From NCBI GenBank assembly GCA_944323935.1, contig CALUUJ010000013.1, forward strand, positions 1 through 64,000: a DNA stretch of 64,000 nucleotides, in the 5' to 3' direction. The stretch is from Candidatus Gastranaerophilales bacterium (lineage in GTDB: Bacteria; Cyanobacteriota; Vampirovibrionia; Gastranaerophilales; Gastranaerophilaceae). The translations under genes and the position numbers were made by a program. Shown in pieces: positions 44,951-53,497 of this stretch. Under the pieces are notes generated by a model. That model searched no databases. It worked only from the letters and a program-made list of their open reading frames with translations, and was not told the DNA's origin. Position 1 is the stretch's first letter, and each line of letters starts with the position of its first letter.

Positions 44951-44994
44951 ATAAAAGCCATAGTCATTGTTTATACTTTGAGTATGGCTTTTAT
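44951..44994 (+). terminator. Terminator after rplS
   Basis: ATAAAAGCCATA and TATGGCTTTTAT form a 12-bp stem with a long loop, 18 bases after the rplS stop. Confidence 0.75.
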
Positions 44995-45025
44995 ATTATC
45001 AGAATAAATTAAATAAGAGGTTAAA

Positions 45026-45865
45026 ATGGAACATATTCATTGGTATCCGGGGCACATTGCGAAAGCAGAAAAAAAATTAAAAGAACAAGTTAATATTGTT
45101 GATGTTGTAATTGAAGTTTTAGATGCAAGAATACCTGAAAGTTCTACTTATCCTGATATTGAAAAACTTTTAAGAGATAAGCCTCGATTAATTTTAATGA
45201 ATAAATCAGATTTAGCAAATAATGAACAAACTCAAAAATGGCTAAAAACAATAAAAGAAAAAACAAACTGTCCTGTTTTGGCAACAAGCGCATCTGATAA
45301 CAAAGATTTATCAAAAATATTAAATAAAGTTATTGAATTGGGACAACCAAAGATAATAGCCCTTGTAAAGAAGGGTTTATTACCCCGAGCAGTCAGAGTT
45401 ATGGTTGTAGGAATGCCAAACGTAGGTAAATCAAGCATCATAAACAAATTAATAAAAAAAACAAAGGCAAAAACAGGTGCAAAAGCGGGTGTTACGCGTG
45501 ATCAGCAATGGGTTAGGATAAACCCAAAGGTTGATTTACTTGACACTCCTGGGATTATCCCCTTAAAACAAGAAAATCAACAAAAAGCATACAAATTAGC
45601 CTTTGTTGATTCTATTGGTGAAAATGCTTATGATGTTGAAGCTGTTGCAGAAATTTTCATTAAAAATGTTAATGAAATTTATCCTGATTTAATTAAAAAC
45701 TATTATAAATTAGAGGATGAAGAAGTTAATATTGCAAATATAGCATTAAGAAGGAATTGGATAGTTCAAGGCGGCAGAGCTGATACTAAAAGATGTGCAC
45801 AAAATATTTTAAATGATTTCAGAACAGGCAGATTAGGTAAACTTACTTTGGATGTAAATGAATAA
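45026..45865 (+). CDS. rbgA: Ribosome biogenesis GTPase RbgA (YlqF)
   Basis: 279 residues. It is a circularly permuted GTPase: G4 LMNKSDL precedes G1 GMPNVGKSS and G3 DTPG. The N-terminal HWYPGHIAKAEKKLKEQ is typical. It assists late 50S assembly. It overlaps rnhB by eight bases, an arrangement seen in many bacteria, and follows rplS. Confidence 0.95.
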   Translation: MEHIHWYPGHIAKAEKKLKEQVNIVDVVIEVLDARIPESSTYPDIEKLLRDKPRLILMNKSDLANNEQTQKWLKTIKEKTNCPVLATSASDNKDLSKILNKVIELGQPKIIALVKKGLLPRAVRVMVVGMPNVGKSSIINKLIKKTKAKTGAKAGVTRDQQWVRINPKVDLLDTPGIIPLKQENQQKAYKLAFVDSIGENAYDVEAVAEIFIKNVNEIYPDLIKNYYKLEDEEVNIANIALRRNWIVQGGRADTKRCAQNILNDFRTGRLGKLTLDVNE

Positions 45866-46496
45866 ACGTTTTAATTTTGATAAAGAGAAAAAACAAGAGT
45901 TTGATTATTTAATAGGAACAGATGAAGCGGGGAGAGGTCCCGGAGCCGGTCCTGTTTTTGCGGCAGCTGTATGTTTTACATCTTATGATGAACGGTTAGA
46001 AAAATTAAATGACTCTAAACAATTATCAGAAAAAGTAAGGGAAGAACTTTTTGAAGTAATAAAACAAAATTCTGTTTATTCCATTGCGCAAGGAAGTGTT
46101 GAAGAAATTGAGAAATTAAATATTTTAAGGACATCTCTTTTATCAATGAAAAGATGTTGCGCTGAAGTGATAAAAAAGATTAATTCTGAAAATGTTAAGA
46201 TATTAATTGACGGAAATAAAAAAATTCCTGATTTTAATTATAATCAAGAAACCATTGTTAAGGGGGATTTTAAATCAGCATCGATAGCAGCATCGAGTAT
46301 TTTAGCGAAAGTCTCACGAGACAGATTTATGAAAGAACTAGATAAAGAATATCCGCAATATTTATGGGCTGAAAATAAAGGATATATGACAAAATCACAT
46401 CTGGATGCTGTCGATAAATATGGTCTTACAAAATGGCACCGTAAAAAGTTTTTTGAAAAACATTTTGAAAAATCAGAACAACTTTCATTGTTATAA
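45858..46496 (+). CDS. rnhB: Ribonuclease HII
   Basis: 212 residues. GTDEAGRGPGAGPVFAAAV carries the first catalytic DE, with further acidic residues in LNDSKQLSEKVRE and ILIDGNK. It removes ribonucleotides from DNA. Its start lies within rbgA, so translation is coupled. It ends convergently with the XRE regulator. Confidence 0.95.
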   Translation: MNKRFNFDKEKKQEFDYLIGTDEAGRGPGAGPVFAAAVCFTSYDERLEKLNDSKQLSEKVREELFEVIKQNSVYSIAQGSVEEIEKLNILRTSLLSMKRCCAEVIKKINSENVKILIDGNKKIPDFNYNQETIVKGDFKSASIAASSILAKVSRDRFMKELDKEYPQYLWAENKGYMTKSHLDAVDKYGLTKWHRKKFFEKHFEKSEQLSLL

Positions 46497-46712
46497 TTTA
46501 TCAAAATTCAATAATTCCTCTAATTTAACTTCTAAAGCTTTTGCTATTTTGACAAGCGTCAAATATTTTACGTCAACAATACCAGCTTCAACTCTACTTA
46601 TCGTAGAAGGTTCAAGGGCATTTCTATAACACATAGCACTTATCGTCAACCCTTTTTTTAGCCGAAGAGCTTTAATTCGTTCACCTAATTGTATTAGTTC
46701 ATATTGTTGCAT
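46491..46712 (-). CDS. XRE-family HTH regulator
   Basis: 73 residues. It is a compact helix-turn-helix of the Cro/C1 type: LGERIKALRLKKGLTIS, ALEPSTISRVEAG and LVKIAKALEVKLEELLNF. The ATG lies inside the palindrome TTGCATATATGCAA, and no Shine-Dalgarno is visible. Self-repression through that palindrome is likely. The divergent secreted-protein gene at 46781 is the probable second target. Confidence 0.85.
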   Translation of the reverse strand: MQQYELIQLGERIKALRLKKGLTISAMCYRNALEPSTISRVEAGIVDVKYLTLVKIAKALEVKLEELLNFDKL

Positions 46713-46720
46713 ATATGCAA
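46707..46720. promoter_or_regulatory. Palindromic operator at the XRE start codon
   Basis: TTGCATATATGCAA is a perfect 14-base palindrome covering the start codon of the XRE gene. Its centre is 40 bases from that of a related palindrome at 46745-46762, about four helical turns. Confidence 0.6.
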
Positions 46721-46744
46721 TTTTAATGTTATTATCCAAAAATA

Positions 46745-46762
46745 TTTTGCACGTATGCAAAA
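46745..46762. promoter_or_regulatory. Second palindromic operator
   Basis: TTTTGCA-CGTA-TGCAAAA shares the TGCA half-sites with the palindrome at 46707. It ends six bases before the AAGGAG of the plus-strand gene and so could block its transcription or translation. Confidence 0.6.
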
Positions 46763-46780
46763 TGAGTTAAGGAGTTATTA

Positions 46781-47326
46781 ATGAAAAAATATATTTCCAT
46801 TTTGATTTTATTTTCTGTATTATGCACACAAAATATAGTATTTGCTATTAAACAGGAAGATATAACTGTAAAGGCTGAAAAACAAATTTTAAAATCAAGA
46901 TTAAAAAAAGAATACGTCGGTTACTCATATAAAATTACAAATAACTCAAAAAGTACAATAAATATTGTTAATGCACAAATTGTTAACGGCATTGACGGAA
47001 ATAATGCTTATTCAACGGTTTCAACGAAAGGAGGAAAATCAGTAGGTATTCTTTGGGCTGTTTGTGGACCTGCAGGAGTTTTTTCTTTAGGAGTAGGATG
47101 GCTGGTAGGAATTATTGCAACACCTATTGTTTTAATAGTAGGCAATAAAAAAGATAAAAGAACCAAAAAAGAGAGCACAAAATATACAAATACAATTTTA
47201 TCAAGTGAACTCACACCAGGAGAATCTGTTAATGCAATGACACTTATACCTAAAGATGCTAAACCTCAACTAAATATTTCTATATATGATAAAAGAAGTA
47301 AAGAATATCAAAGTTTTACCTATTAG
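46781..47326 (+). CDS. Secreted or membrane protein of unknown function, 181 aa
   Basis: It has a signal peptide (MKKYISILILFSVLCTQNIV then FA). A beta-rich region follows (YSYKITNNSKSTINIVNAQIV), then a Gly/Ala/Val membrane helix (GVFSLGVGWLVGIIATPIVLIV) and a basic stretch. AAGGAG precedes the ATG. It is divergent from the XRE regulator with two palindromes between them, so the pair probably forms a regulated unit. I do not recognise the family. Confidence 0.7.
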   Translation: MKKYISILILFSVLCTQNIVFAIKQEDITVKAEKQILKSRLKKEYVGYSYKITNNSKSTINIVNAQIVNGIDGNNAYSTVSTKGGKSVGILWAVCGPAGVFSLGVGWLVGIIATPIVLIVGNKKDKRTKKESTKYTNTILSSELTPGESVNAMTLIPKDAKPQLNISIYDKRSKEYQSFTY

Positions 47327-47330
47327 AAAA

Positions 47331-48620
47331 CTAAGCATCAAAAAGCAGTTTAAACAATTCTTTTACGCTGTATACGTCTTTTATTACATGGATTTTTGTT
47401 TTTGTTTGTTTTTCAACATCTTTTATATTTAATCCGTCAAGAAATTCTATTGTGTAAGGTCTTAACATAACAGATGGAATAATTACATTTTTACAGTTTT
47501 TATTTTTTATTTGATTAATCAAGTCTTTTGCTGTTATTAAACCGGCTACATTTACAGCTTTACCCCAAAATTCACTCTTTATTGGTAGAACCTGCAAATT
47601 GATATTTTCTATTTTATTAAGTTCTTCTGCAAAGAAAATAAAAGCACTCTTAGCACTTACGGAGCATGCTATTGTATATTCTTTTTTTTCTTTAACTTTT
47701 TTATGTGATTTCTTTATTCTTTTGTTAAAATCATCAATCAAACATCTTAAAGAGCCAACGCCATCTTCTAACTGAGAATATCCGTTATAATAATTTTTTT
47801 CAGGCAAAGGCATTTGTGCAATTAAGAAAAATTCATCAGATACACAAGCAATATTTCGTTTGATTTTTTTATTGAATTCTTCAACAATTTTGATTGTCTC
47901 TATTGCCTTTTCTTGGGATACTTGTTTTATTTTTTCTTTTCTAAATTTTGTAATCCCGACGGGTACTATTGCAATTGAACCCAGAACAGATTTATATTTC
48001 CATAAATCATTAAGACTTCTTTTTAATTCTTCAGCGTCGTTATAATCAGGACATAATACTATCTGTGCATGGAAAGGAATATCATTTTCTTTTAGAAAAT
48101 CGAGTTCCTTTAATATATTTGATGCATTTTTATTCCTAAGCATCTTTGCTCTCAATTCGGGATTAGTTGTATGTACAGATACATAAATAGGACCCAAATG
48201 AAGTTTAGATATTCTTTCCTTATCTTTCTTTGTTAAATTCGTTAAAGTAACGTAAGTTCCTTGAAGATAAGATAATCTGTAATCATCATCTTTTATATAA
48301 AGAGATTCCCTTAAACCATCTGGTTGTTGATCAACAAAACAGAATATACAATTATTGGCACATGGTTTTATTTTATCGAAGATAGCAGACTCAAATATAA
48401 ATCCGAGTTCTTCTTCAAAATCTTTTTCAATTTCATATTCTTCAATACTTCCATCCGGGCTTTTTATTTCAAAAGTTAATTCTTCAGTCATAACGGCATA
48501 TTGATAATCAATATAATCACGAAGTTTCATTCCGTTTACGCTAAGTAATTCAGAACCTTCTACAATTCCTAATTCCTCGGCAATAGAACCTTTCTCTATT
48601 GATGAAATTTTAGCCGACAT
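47331..48620 (-). CDS. PDZ-radical SAM-DUF512 protein
   Basis: 429 residues. A PDZ-like N terminus (AEELGIVEGSELLSVNGMKL) is followed by CANNCIFCF (C87, C91, C94), a radical SAM-like cluster motif, and the DUF512 domain. Homologues are common in Cyanobacteria and clostridia; function is not established. The frame opens with TTG at 48626, but AAGG fits the ATG at 48620. The start overlaps the end of the PadR gene, so the two are co-expressed. Confidence 0.88.
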   Translation of the reverse strand: MSAKISSIEKGSIAEELGIVEGSELLSVNGMKLRDYIDYQYAVMTEELTFEIKSPDGSIEEYEIEKDFEEELGFIFESAIFDKIKPCANNCIFCFVDQQPDGLRESLYIKDDDYRLSYLQGTYVTLTNLTKKDKERISKLHLGPIYVSVHTTNPELRAKMLRNKNASNILKELDFLKENDIPFHAQIVLCPDYNDAEELKRSLNDLWKYKSVLGSIAIVPVGITKFRKEKIKQVSQEKAIETIKIVEEFNKKIKRNIACVSDEFFLIAQMPLPEKNYYNGYSQLEDGVGSLRCLIDDFNKRIKKSHKKVKEKKEYTIACSVSAKSAFIFFAEELNKIENINLQVLPIKSEFWGKAVNVAGLITAKDLINQIKNKNCKNVIIPSVMLRPYTIEFLDGLNIKDVEKQTKTKIHVIKDVYSVKELFKLLFDA

Positions 48621-49128
48621 GGTCAACCTTTAATGTTTTAATATATTCTCTTAAAGATTTTAATTCTGTTAGAGTTTTATTTAAAAGCTGTCTTTGATAA
48701 TAATCCAAATCCAAAAATTCGTCTTTCAGTTTATTTTCCAACTCAAATTGATATATATCTATTTTTTTAGAAAATTCAGACAAAAATAATTTTCTGTCAT
48801 CAACACTTAAAAGTCCCATTGTTCCGAAACGAGCTTGAAGTTGAGTATAAAACAAAGAAGGGTTTTCACTTGCCGAATTAAAAAACAATTTCTTAAATAC
48901 TTCATGCCCTTTTTTTGTAATTGAATAATATGATGATTTTTTACCGCCTTCTGACATTTTTTCAAAAACAGAAACAGCACCATCTTTTAACAATCTTTGC
49001 AATGCAGGATAAATAGTACCAATACTTGGCTTAGTAAAAGTACCAAATATTTCTATAATTTCTTTTCTTATTCCATAAAGAGTTTTTTCTCTTTTATGAA
49101 TGACATATAAAATCAAAATCTCAATCAT
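48610..49128 (-). CDS. PadR-family transcriptional regulator
   Basis: 172 residues. The winged helix is recognisable in YGIRKEIIEIFG, SIGTIYPALQRLLKDGAV and SYYSITKKGHEVF. A C-terminal helical region of about 80 residues suggests dimerisation. PadR proteins sense small molecules or stress. It overlaps the radical SAM-DUF512 gene by 11 bases, so it may regulate that operon. Confidence 0.9.
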   Translation of the reverse strand: MIEILILYVIHKREKTLYGIRKEIIEIFGTFTKPSIGTIYPALQRLLKDGAVSVFEKMSEGGKKSSYYSITKKGHEVFKKLFFNSASENPSLFYTQLQARFGTMGLLSVDDRKLFLSEFSKKIDIYQFELENKLKDEFLDLDYYQRQLLNKTLTELKSLREYIKTLKVDHVG

Positions 49129-49240
49129 ACTTTTGTTTATAGCACAAAAGAGCCTTGAATGCTAAATCTTAATATTTCGTTGAAAAAAGCACTTGTTATC
49201 ATAAGTTCTTTGTAGCATAATTTACTTAAGGTGAGCTCAA

Positions 49241-49864
49241 ATGACAGAAGATAATTTAGTATATTTATTAGACGGTAAAGTTTATATTAATCTGACAAAT
49301 AGTTGTACGAATAATTGTGTGTTCTGTATCCGAGATATAAAAGATGATGTTGTAGGTGCTAATCTGTTTTTAAGCAGTGAAAATGTTAAAGCTGAAGATG
49401 TTATTGCACAGTTGGAAAAAATACATGAAAAACTTTCATCTGAAATAATATTTTGCGGTTATGGCGAACCAATGTTAAAACTGGATATAATAAAGAAAGT
49501 CGCAAAATATATTAAAGAAAAATATCCAAACACGATAATAAGAATAAATACAAACGGTCAAGCTAATTTAGTATACAAAAGGAATGTATTACCCGAATTA
49601 AAAGGTTTAATAGACAGATTCTCTGTAAGCTTAAATGGTGAAAATGAAGAAGTTTATAATAGAATTTCTTTACCGAAAATTGAAGGAGCATATACTGCCG
49701 TTAAAGATTTCATAAAAGAAGCGGTAAAAGAAGGTTTTGATACAACAGCAACAATAGTTACAGGTTATAAAAACTATAATGTTGATATGCCAAAATGTAT
49801 AGAAATTACAAAAGACTTGGGCGCAAAATTCAGAGAACGTCCTTGGATTGAAAATGGTTACTAA
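49241..49864 (+). CDS. TatD-linked radical SAM protein
   Basis: 207 residues. CTNNCVFC (C22, C26, C29) is the radical SAM cluster, and FCGYGEP is the SAM-binding motif. Size and sequence (INLTNSCTNNCVFCIR) match the family found next to or fused with TatD nucleases. No tatD lies in the window, so the substrate is open. AAGGTGAG precedes the ATG. Confidence 0.88.
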   Translation: MTEDNLVYLLDGKVYINLTNSCTNNCVFCIRDIKDDVVGANLFLSSENVKAEDVIAQLEKIHEKLSSEIIFCGYGEPMLKLDIIKKVAKYIKEKYPNTIIRINTNGQANLVYKRNVLPELKGLIDRFSVSLNGENEEVYNRISLPKIEGAYTAVKDFIKEAVKEGFDTTATIVTGYKNYNVDMPKCIEITKDLGAKFRERPWIENGY

Positions 49865-49897
49865 AAGATAGAAGTTCATAAGGGAAAGGACAGATAA

Positions 49898-52057
49898 ATG
49901 AATATTCTAGACAAGATAATGAAGCCGAAAGCAATAGCTGTAATAGGTGCCTCTACTAAGCCGAAAACAATCGGTTCTGAAATTATGCAAAGATTAAGAG
50001 ATTATAAATTTAACGGGAAAATTTACCCTGTTAATCCAAAAGGCGGAATTATTGAAGGATTTCAAGCATATACTTCAATAGAAGAAGTTCCTGGTGAAGT
50101 TGATTTAGCTGTTATCGTAGTTAATGCAAAATTTGTTTTAGATACAATAGATCAATGCCACAGAAAAGGAATTAAAGGTTTATGTATCATTACTGCAGGT
50201 TTCAAAGAAACAGGTGCAGAAGGTGCGGAAATGGAAAAACAACTACTTGCAAAAGTAAAAGAATACGGAATGAGATGTGTTGGTCCAAACTGTTTAGGTG
50301 TTTTAAATACAAACCCTGAAATTATGATGGATGCAACATTTGCTGAATCATTACCTGTAAGAGGCGATATCGGATTTGTTTCACAATCAGGTGCATTAGG
50401 CGGCGGTATTTTAAATATATTAAAAGACTTAAACCTAGGTTTTGCTCAATTTGTTTCAATTGGTAACCAAGCAGATATAAACGCTGAAACAATGCTTGAA
50501 TATTGGGAAAAAGATGATGATGTAAAACAAATTTTGTTATACATGGAATCAATACAAAATCCTGCTAACTTTAGAAAATTAGCAACAAGAATAACAAAGA
50601 AAAAACCAATATTAGCATTAAAATCAGGTAGAAGTGCAGCCGGTGCAAGCGCAGCTTCATCACATACCGGTTCATTAGCCGGTGCAGATAAAGCAGCAGC
50701 TGCTTTATTGAAACAATCAGGTGTAATAAGAGAATTTTCATTGAAAAACTTATTTGCTAATGCAAAAGCATTTTCAAACTGTCCGATTCCGCAAGGTAAC
50801 AGAGTTGCAATCATAACAAACTCAGGCGGTCCAGGAATCATGGCTACTGATGCTATTTGCGAAAGCGGTATGCAAATGGCTAAAATTACAGATGACACAA
50901 AAGCAAAATTAAGAAGCTTCTTGCCATCTGCTGCTTCTGTAAAGAATCCTATTGATATGATCGCATCAGCTCCAATTGAACATTACACTCAAACATTAGA
51001 AACAGTTATCGCTGATGAAAATGTTGATATGATTATGGTTATTTATTTGCCATTCCTAGGCTTAAAAGATATTGATGTAGCAAAAGCATTAATGGAAATA
51101 AAAGCAAAAAATCCAACAAAACCAATCGTTGGCGTATTTATGACAACAAGTGATTTCTTCACAAAGATATCAAATATGGAAGTTAATATGCCATTCTATA
51201 TGTATGCTGAAGAAGCTGCAGAAGCATTGTTAAGATTGGATGAACAAAGACAATGGATGGCAAAACCAATGGGTAAAGCACCTTGTTATGATGTTGACAG
51301 AGCAAAAGCTGCTGCAATAATTAAACAATCAATTGATGAAGGCAGAGAACAATTAACAACACGTGAATCTATTGATGTTTTAGATGCTTATGGTATCAGA
51401 GTATGTAAATCAGGCTTTGCAACAAATATAGATGAAGTTGTAACAGTAGGTAATTCAATCGGATATCCTGTTGTAATGAAGATGACATCAAAAACAACAT
51501 CACATAAAACAGATGTTGGCGGTGTAAGAGTAAACATCCAATCAGAAGAACAATTAAGAGCAGAATATAACGATTTAATCGAAAAATTAACAGAAAAAGG
51601 ATTAATTGACGGTTTAGAAGGTGTAATTATCCAAGAAATGGTAAAAGGCAACCGTGAAATGGTTTGTGGTATTGCAACAGACCCACAATACGGACCAATG
51701 ATGATGTTTGGTTTAGGCGGTGTATTTGTTGAAGTTATGAAAGATGTTACTTTCAGAATTGCTCCTTTAACAGATGTTGATGCTGAAGAAATGATTAAAT
51801 CAGTAAAAGCATACAAACTTCTTGAAGGTGCAAGAGGTACAAAACCTGCTCAAATGGAACAAATTCAAGAAACTTTATTGAGATTGTCTCAATTAGTTAC
51901 TGATTTCAAATTCATTGATGAACTTGATATTAATCCATTGTTAATTTCAGAAAAAACAGGTGAAGGCATTGCAGTTGACGGTCGTATTAAAGTAAGAATG
52001 AATGAAGCAAAAGAAGCTTTAAACGGTAATTGTCAATGTGGTTGCAGCTGCTGTTAA
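49898..52057 (+). CDS. ADP-forming acetate/acyl-CoA ligase (fused subunits)
   Basis: 719 residues. The N-terminal CoA-binding domain starts AIAVIGASTKPKTIGSEIM. The phosphohistidine lies in SSHTGSLAG (H256). The C-terminal ATP-grasp half contains GYPVVMKMTSKTTSHKTD and FGLGGVFVEVMKDV. The enzyme converts acyl-CoA, ADP and phosphate to the acid, CoA and ATP, a last energy step in fermentation. A cysteine-rich tail (CQCGCSCC) is unusual. AAAGGA fits the ATG. Confidence 0.93.
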   Translation: MNILDKIMKPKAIAVIGASTKPKTIGSEIMQRLRDYKFNGKIYPVNPKGGIIEGFQAYTSIEEVPGEVDLAVIVVNAKFVLDTIDQCHRKGIKGLCIITAGFKETGAEGAEMEKQLLAKVKEYGMRCVGPNCLGVLNTNPEIMMDATFAESLPVRGDIGFVSQSGALGGGILNILKDLNLGFAQFVSIGNQADINAETMLEYWEKDDDVKQILLYMESIQNPANFRKLATRITKKKPILALKSGRSAAGASAASSHTGSLAGADKAAAALLKQSGVIREFSLKNLFANAKAFSNCPIPQGNRVAIITNSGGPGIMATDAICESGMQMAKITDDTKAKLRSFLPSAASVKNPIDMIASAPIEHYTQTLETVIADENVDMIMVIYLPFLGLKDIDVAKALMEIKAKNPTKPIVGVFMTTSDFFTKISNMEVNMPFYMYAEEAAEALLRLDEQRQWMAKPMGKAPCYDVDRAKAAAIIKQSIDEGREQLTTRESIDVLDAYGIRVCKSGFATNIDEVVTVGNSIGYPVVMKMTSKTTSHKTDVGGVRVNIQSEEQLRAEYNDLIEKLTEKGLIDGLEGVIIQEMVKGNREMVCGIATDPQYGPMMMFGLGGVFVEVMKDVTFRIAPLTDVDAEEMIKSVKAYKLLEGARGTKPAQMEQIQETLLRLSQLVTDFKFIDELDINPLLISEKTGEGIAVDGRIKVRMNEAKEALNGNCQCGCSCC

Positions 52058-52078
52058 TAAAAATTAGCTGTAAATAAT

Positions 52079-52113
52079 AAAAAGACTCCTTTTGTATTGA
52101 AAGGAGTCTTTTT
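52079..52113 (+). terminator. Terminator after the acyl-CoA ligase
   Basis: AAAGACTCCTTT and AAAGGAGTCTTT pair around TGTATTG and are followed by T residues. Confidence 0.9.
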
Positions 52114-52215
52114 ATATATATGAACATATTGAATTAAAAAAAACATATATGTTTCAACAAAATAAAAAAAGGGAATATAAACTAAATATTACTTTTTAAT
52201 AAACAGGAAAAATTA

Positions 52216-53430
52216 ATGACTGACGAAAATAAAGAAAAAATAAATAATAAAAGCTCTTTGAGAAAATTGTTGGGTTTAAAACAAATTTGTGTGTTTTTTA
52301 TAATATTTGTTCTTTTTCTTTGTTTTAGCCATATAAATAAAACTATAGAATATAAAATAAGTAATTATAAAATAAAAGTTTTTCCTTCTCAAATAATTTT
52401 AAATAGAGATAACTATCAATATAGTATTTTAAAAAATGAAAATATTTTAATTACCGGTGGTTTTACAAATGGTCAAAATATTCCTCAAAATACAACAGAA
52501 ATTATCGATATAAATAAAAATATTCATAAAGAAGGTCCTCTTATGAATATTCCGCATGTAAAGCACAGGCAATTCAATTTAAAATCCGGTGATATTGTGA
52601 TTGCCGATTCAAACGGATTTGAAACATTTGATTACAACAATAATAAATTTTACATGTGGGAAGGGGAATCTTTAAAAAAAATTTTAAATGTTAATGATGA
52701 TGATTTTATTACAGGCATTTCATATGTATTATTACCTGATGAAAATATTTTGATAACAGGTGGATATGTTGAGAAAGAAAAAAGATACTTAAATACTGCA
52801 TTTATAGCTGATACAAAAAATAAAACAATAAAACAAATTTCAAATATGCCAATTCCTAAAATGAATCATATTTCGCAAGTTATAGATGAAAATGTTTATA
52901 TTTCAGGTGGATATAATAATTTAACAACAGAGAATAAAGGTAAAATATTAATATTTGATTATAAAAAAGAAAAATTCTTTATTACTGAAACTGATTTTTA
53001 TTCATATACACATATGATTTGTTTTTTAGCAAAAGATAAAGATCTTTGCATAGATTACCATAGGCAGTTCTGTGATAATCCATATATGCCTTTATCTTAT
53101 CCAATTCCGCAAGAAGAAAAAAAATATTTTATTTTAAACTTAAAAGAAGGAATTATTAATAGTTTTAACTATCCATTTATAGGGTTAAGAATATATGAAG
53201 GAATGGAGAATATAATTGGTTTTGCAATAAACAATGAAGATTTATTTATAGTCGGTAATGACTGCAACAAATATAAATTCATAATATATTCATTTACAGA
53301 AAATAAATTTTACGAAACAAAAATACCACTTAAATTATATGGAAAATTAATAAAAGTCTCTGAAAATAAAGCAATAATACATAGTAATAATAATTCTATT
53401 TATAAATTAACATTGGAACAGAACATTTAG
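52216..53430 (+). CDS. Kelch-like repeat membrane-anchored protein
   Basis: 404 residues. A charged N terminus, one membrane helix (about 23-40, QICVFFIIFVLFLCF), then blades with the pattern ILITGGFTNGQN and ILITGGYVEKEKRY, as in kelch/galactose-oxidase-like beta-propellers. The propeller would lie outside the membrane. It is the intact homologue of the broken gene at 9409-10769 (compare MTDENKEKINN and MSDENKNIENN). It precedes the helicase by 67 bases. Confidence 0.8.
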   Translation: MTDENKEKINNKSSLRKLLGLKQICVFFIIFVLFLCFSHINKTIEYKISNYKIKVFPSQIILNRDNYQYSILKNENILITGGFTNGQNIPQNTTEIIDINKNIHKEGPLMNIPHVKHRQFNLKSGDIVIADSNGFETFDYNNNKFYMWEGESLKKILNVNDDDFITGISYVLLPDENILITGGYVEKEKRYLNTAFIADTKNKTIKQISNMPIPKMNHISQVIDENVYISGGYNNLTTENKGKILIFDYKKEKFFITETDFYSYTHMICFLAKDKDLCIDYHRQFCDNPYMPLSYPIPQEEKKYFILNLKEGIINSFNYPFIGLRIYEGMENIIGFAINNEDLFIVGNDCNKYKFIIYSFTENKFYETKIPLKLYGKLIKVSENKAIIHSNNNSIYKLTLEQNI

Positions 53431-53497
53431 TAAGTAGCATGGAGTTAAAACCAAGCTTGGAACTTTTTAATATGAATTTGTTAATAAGGATAACATT

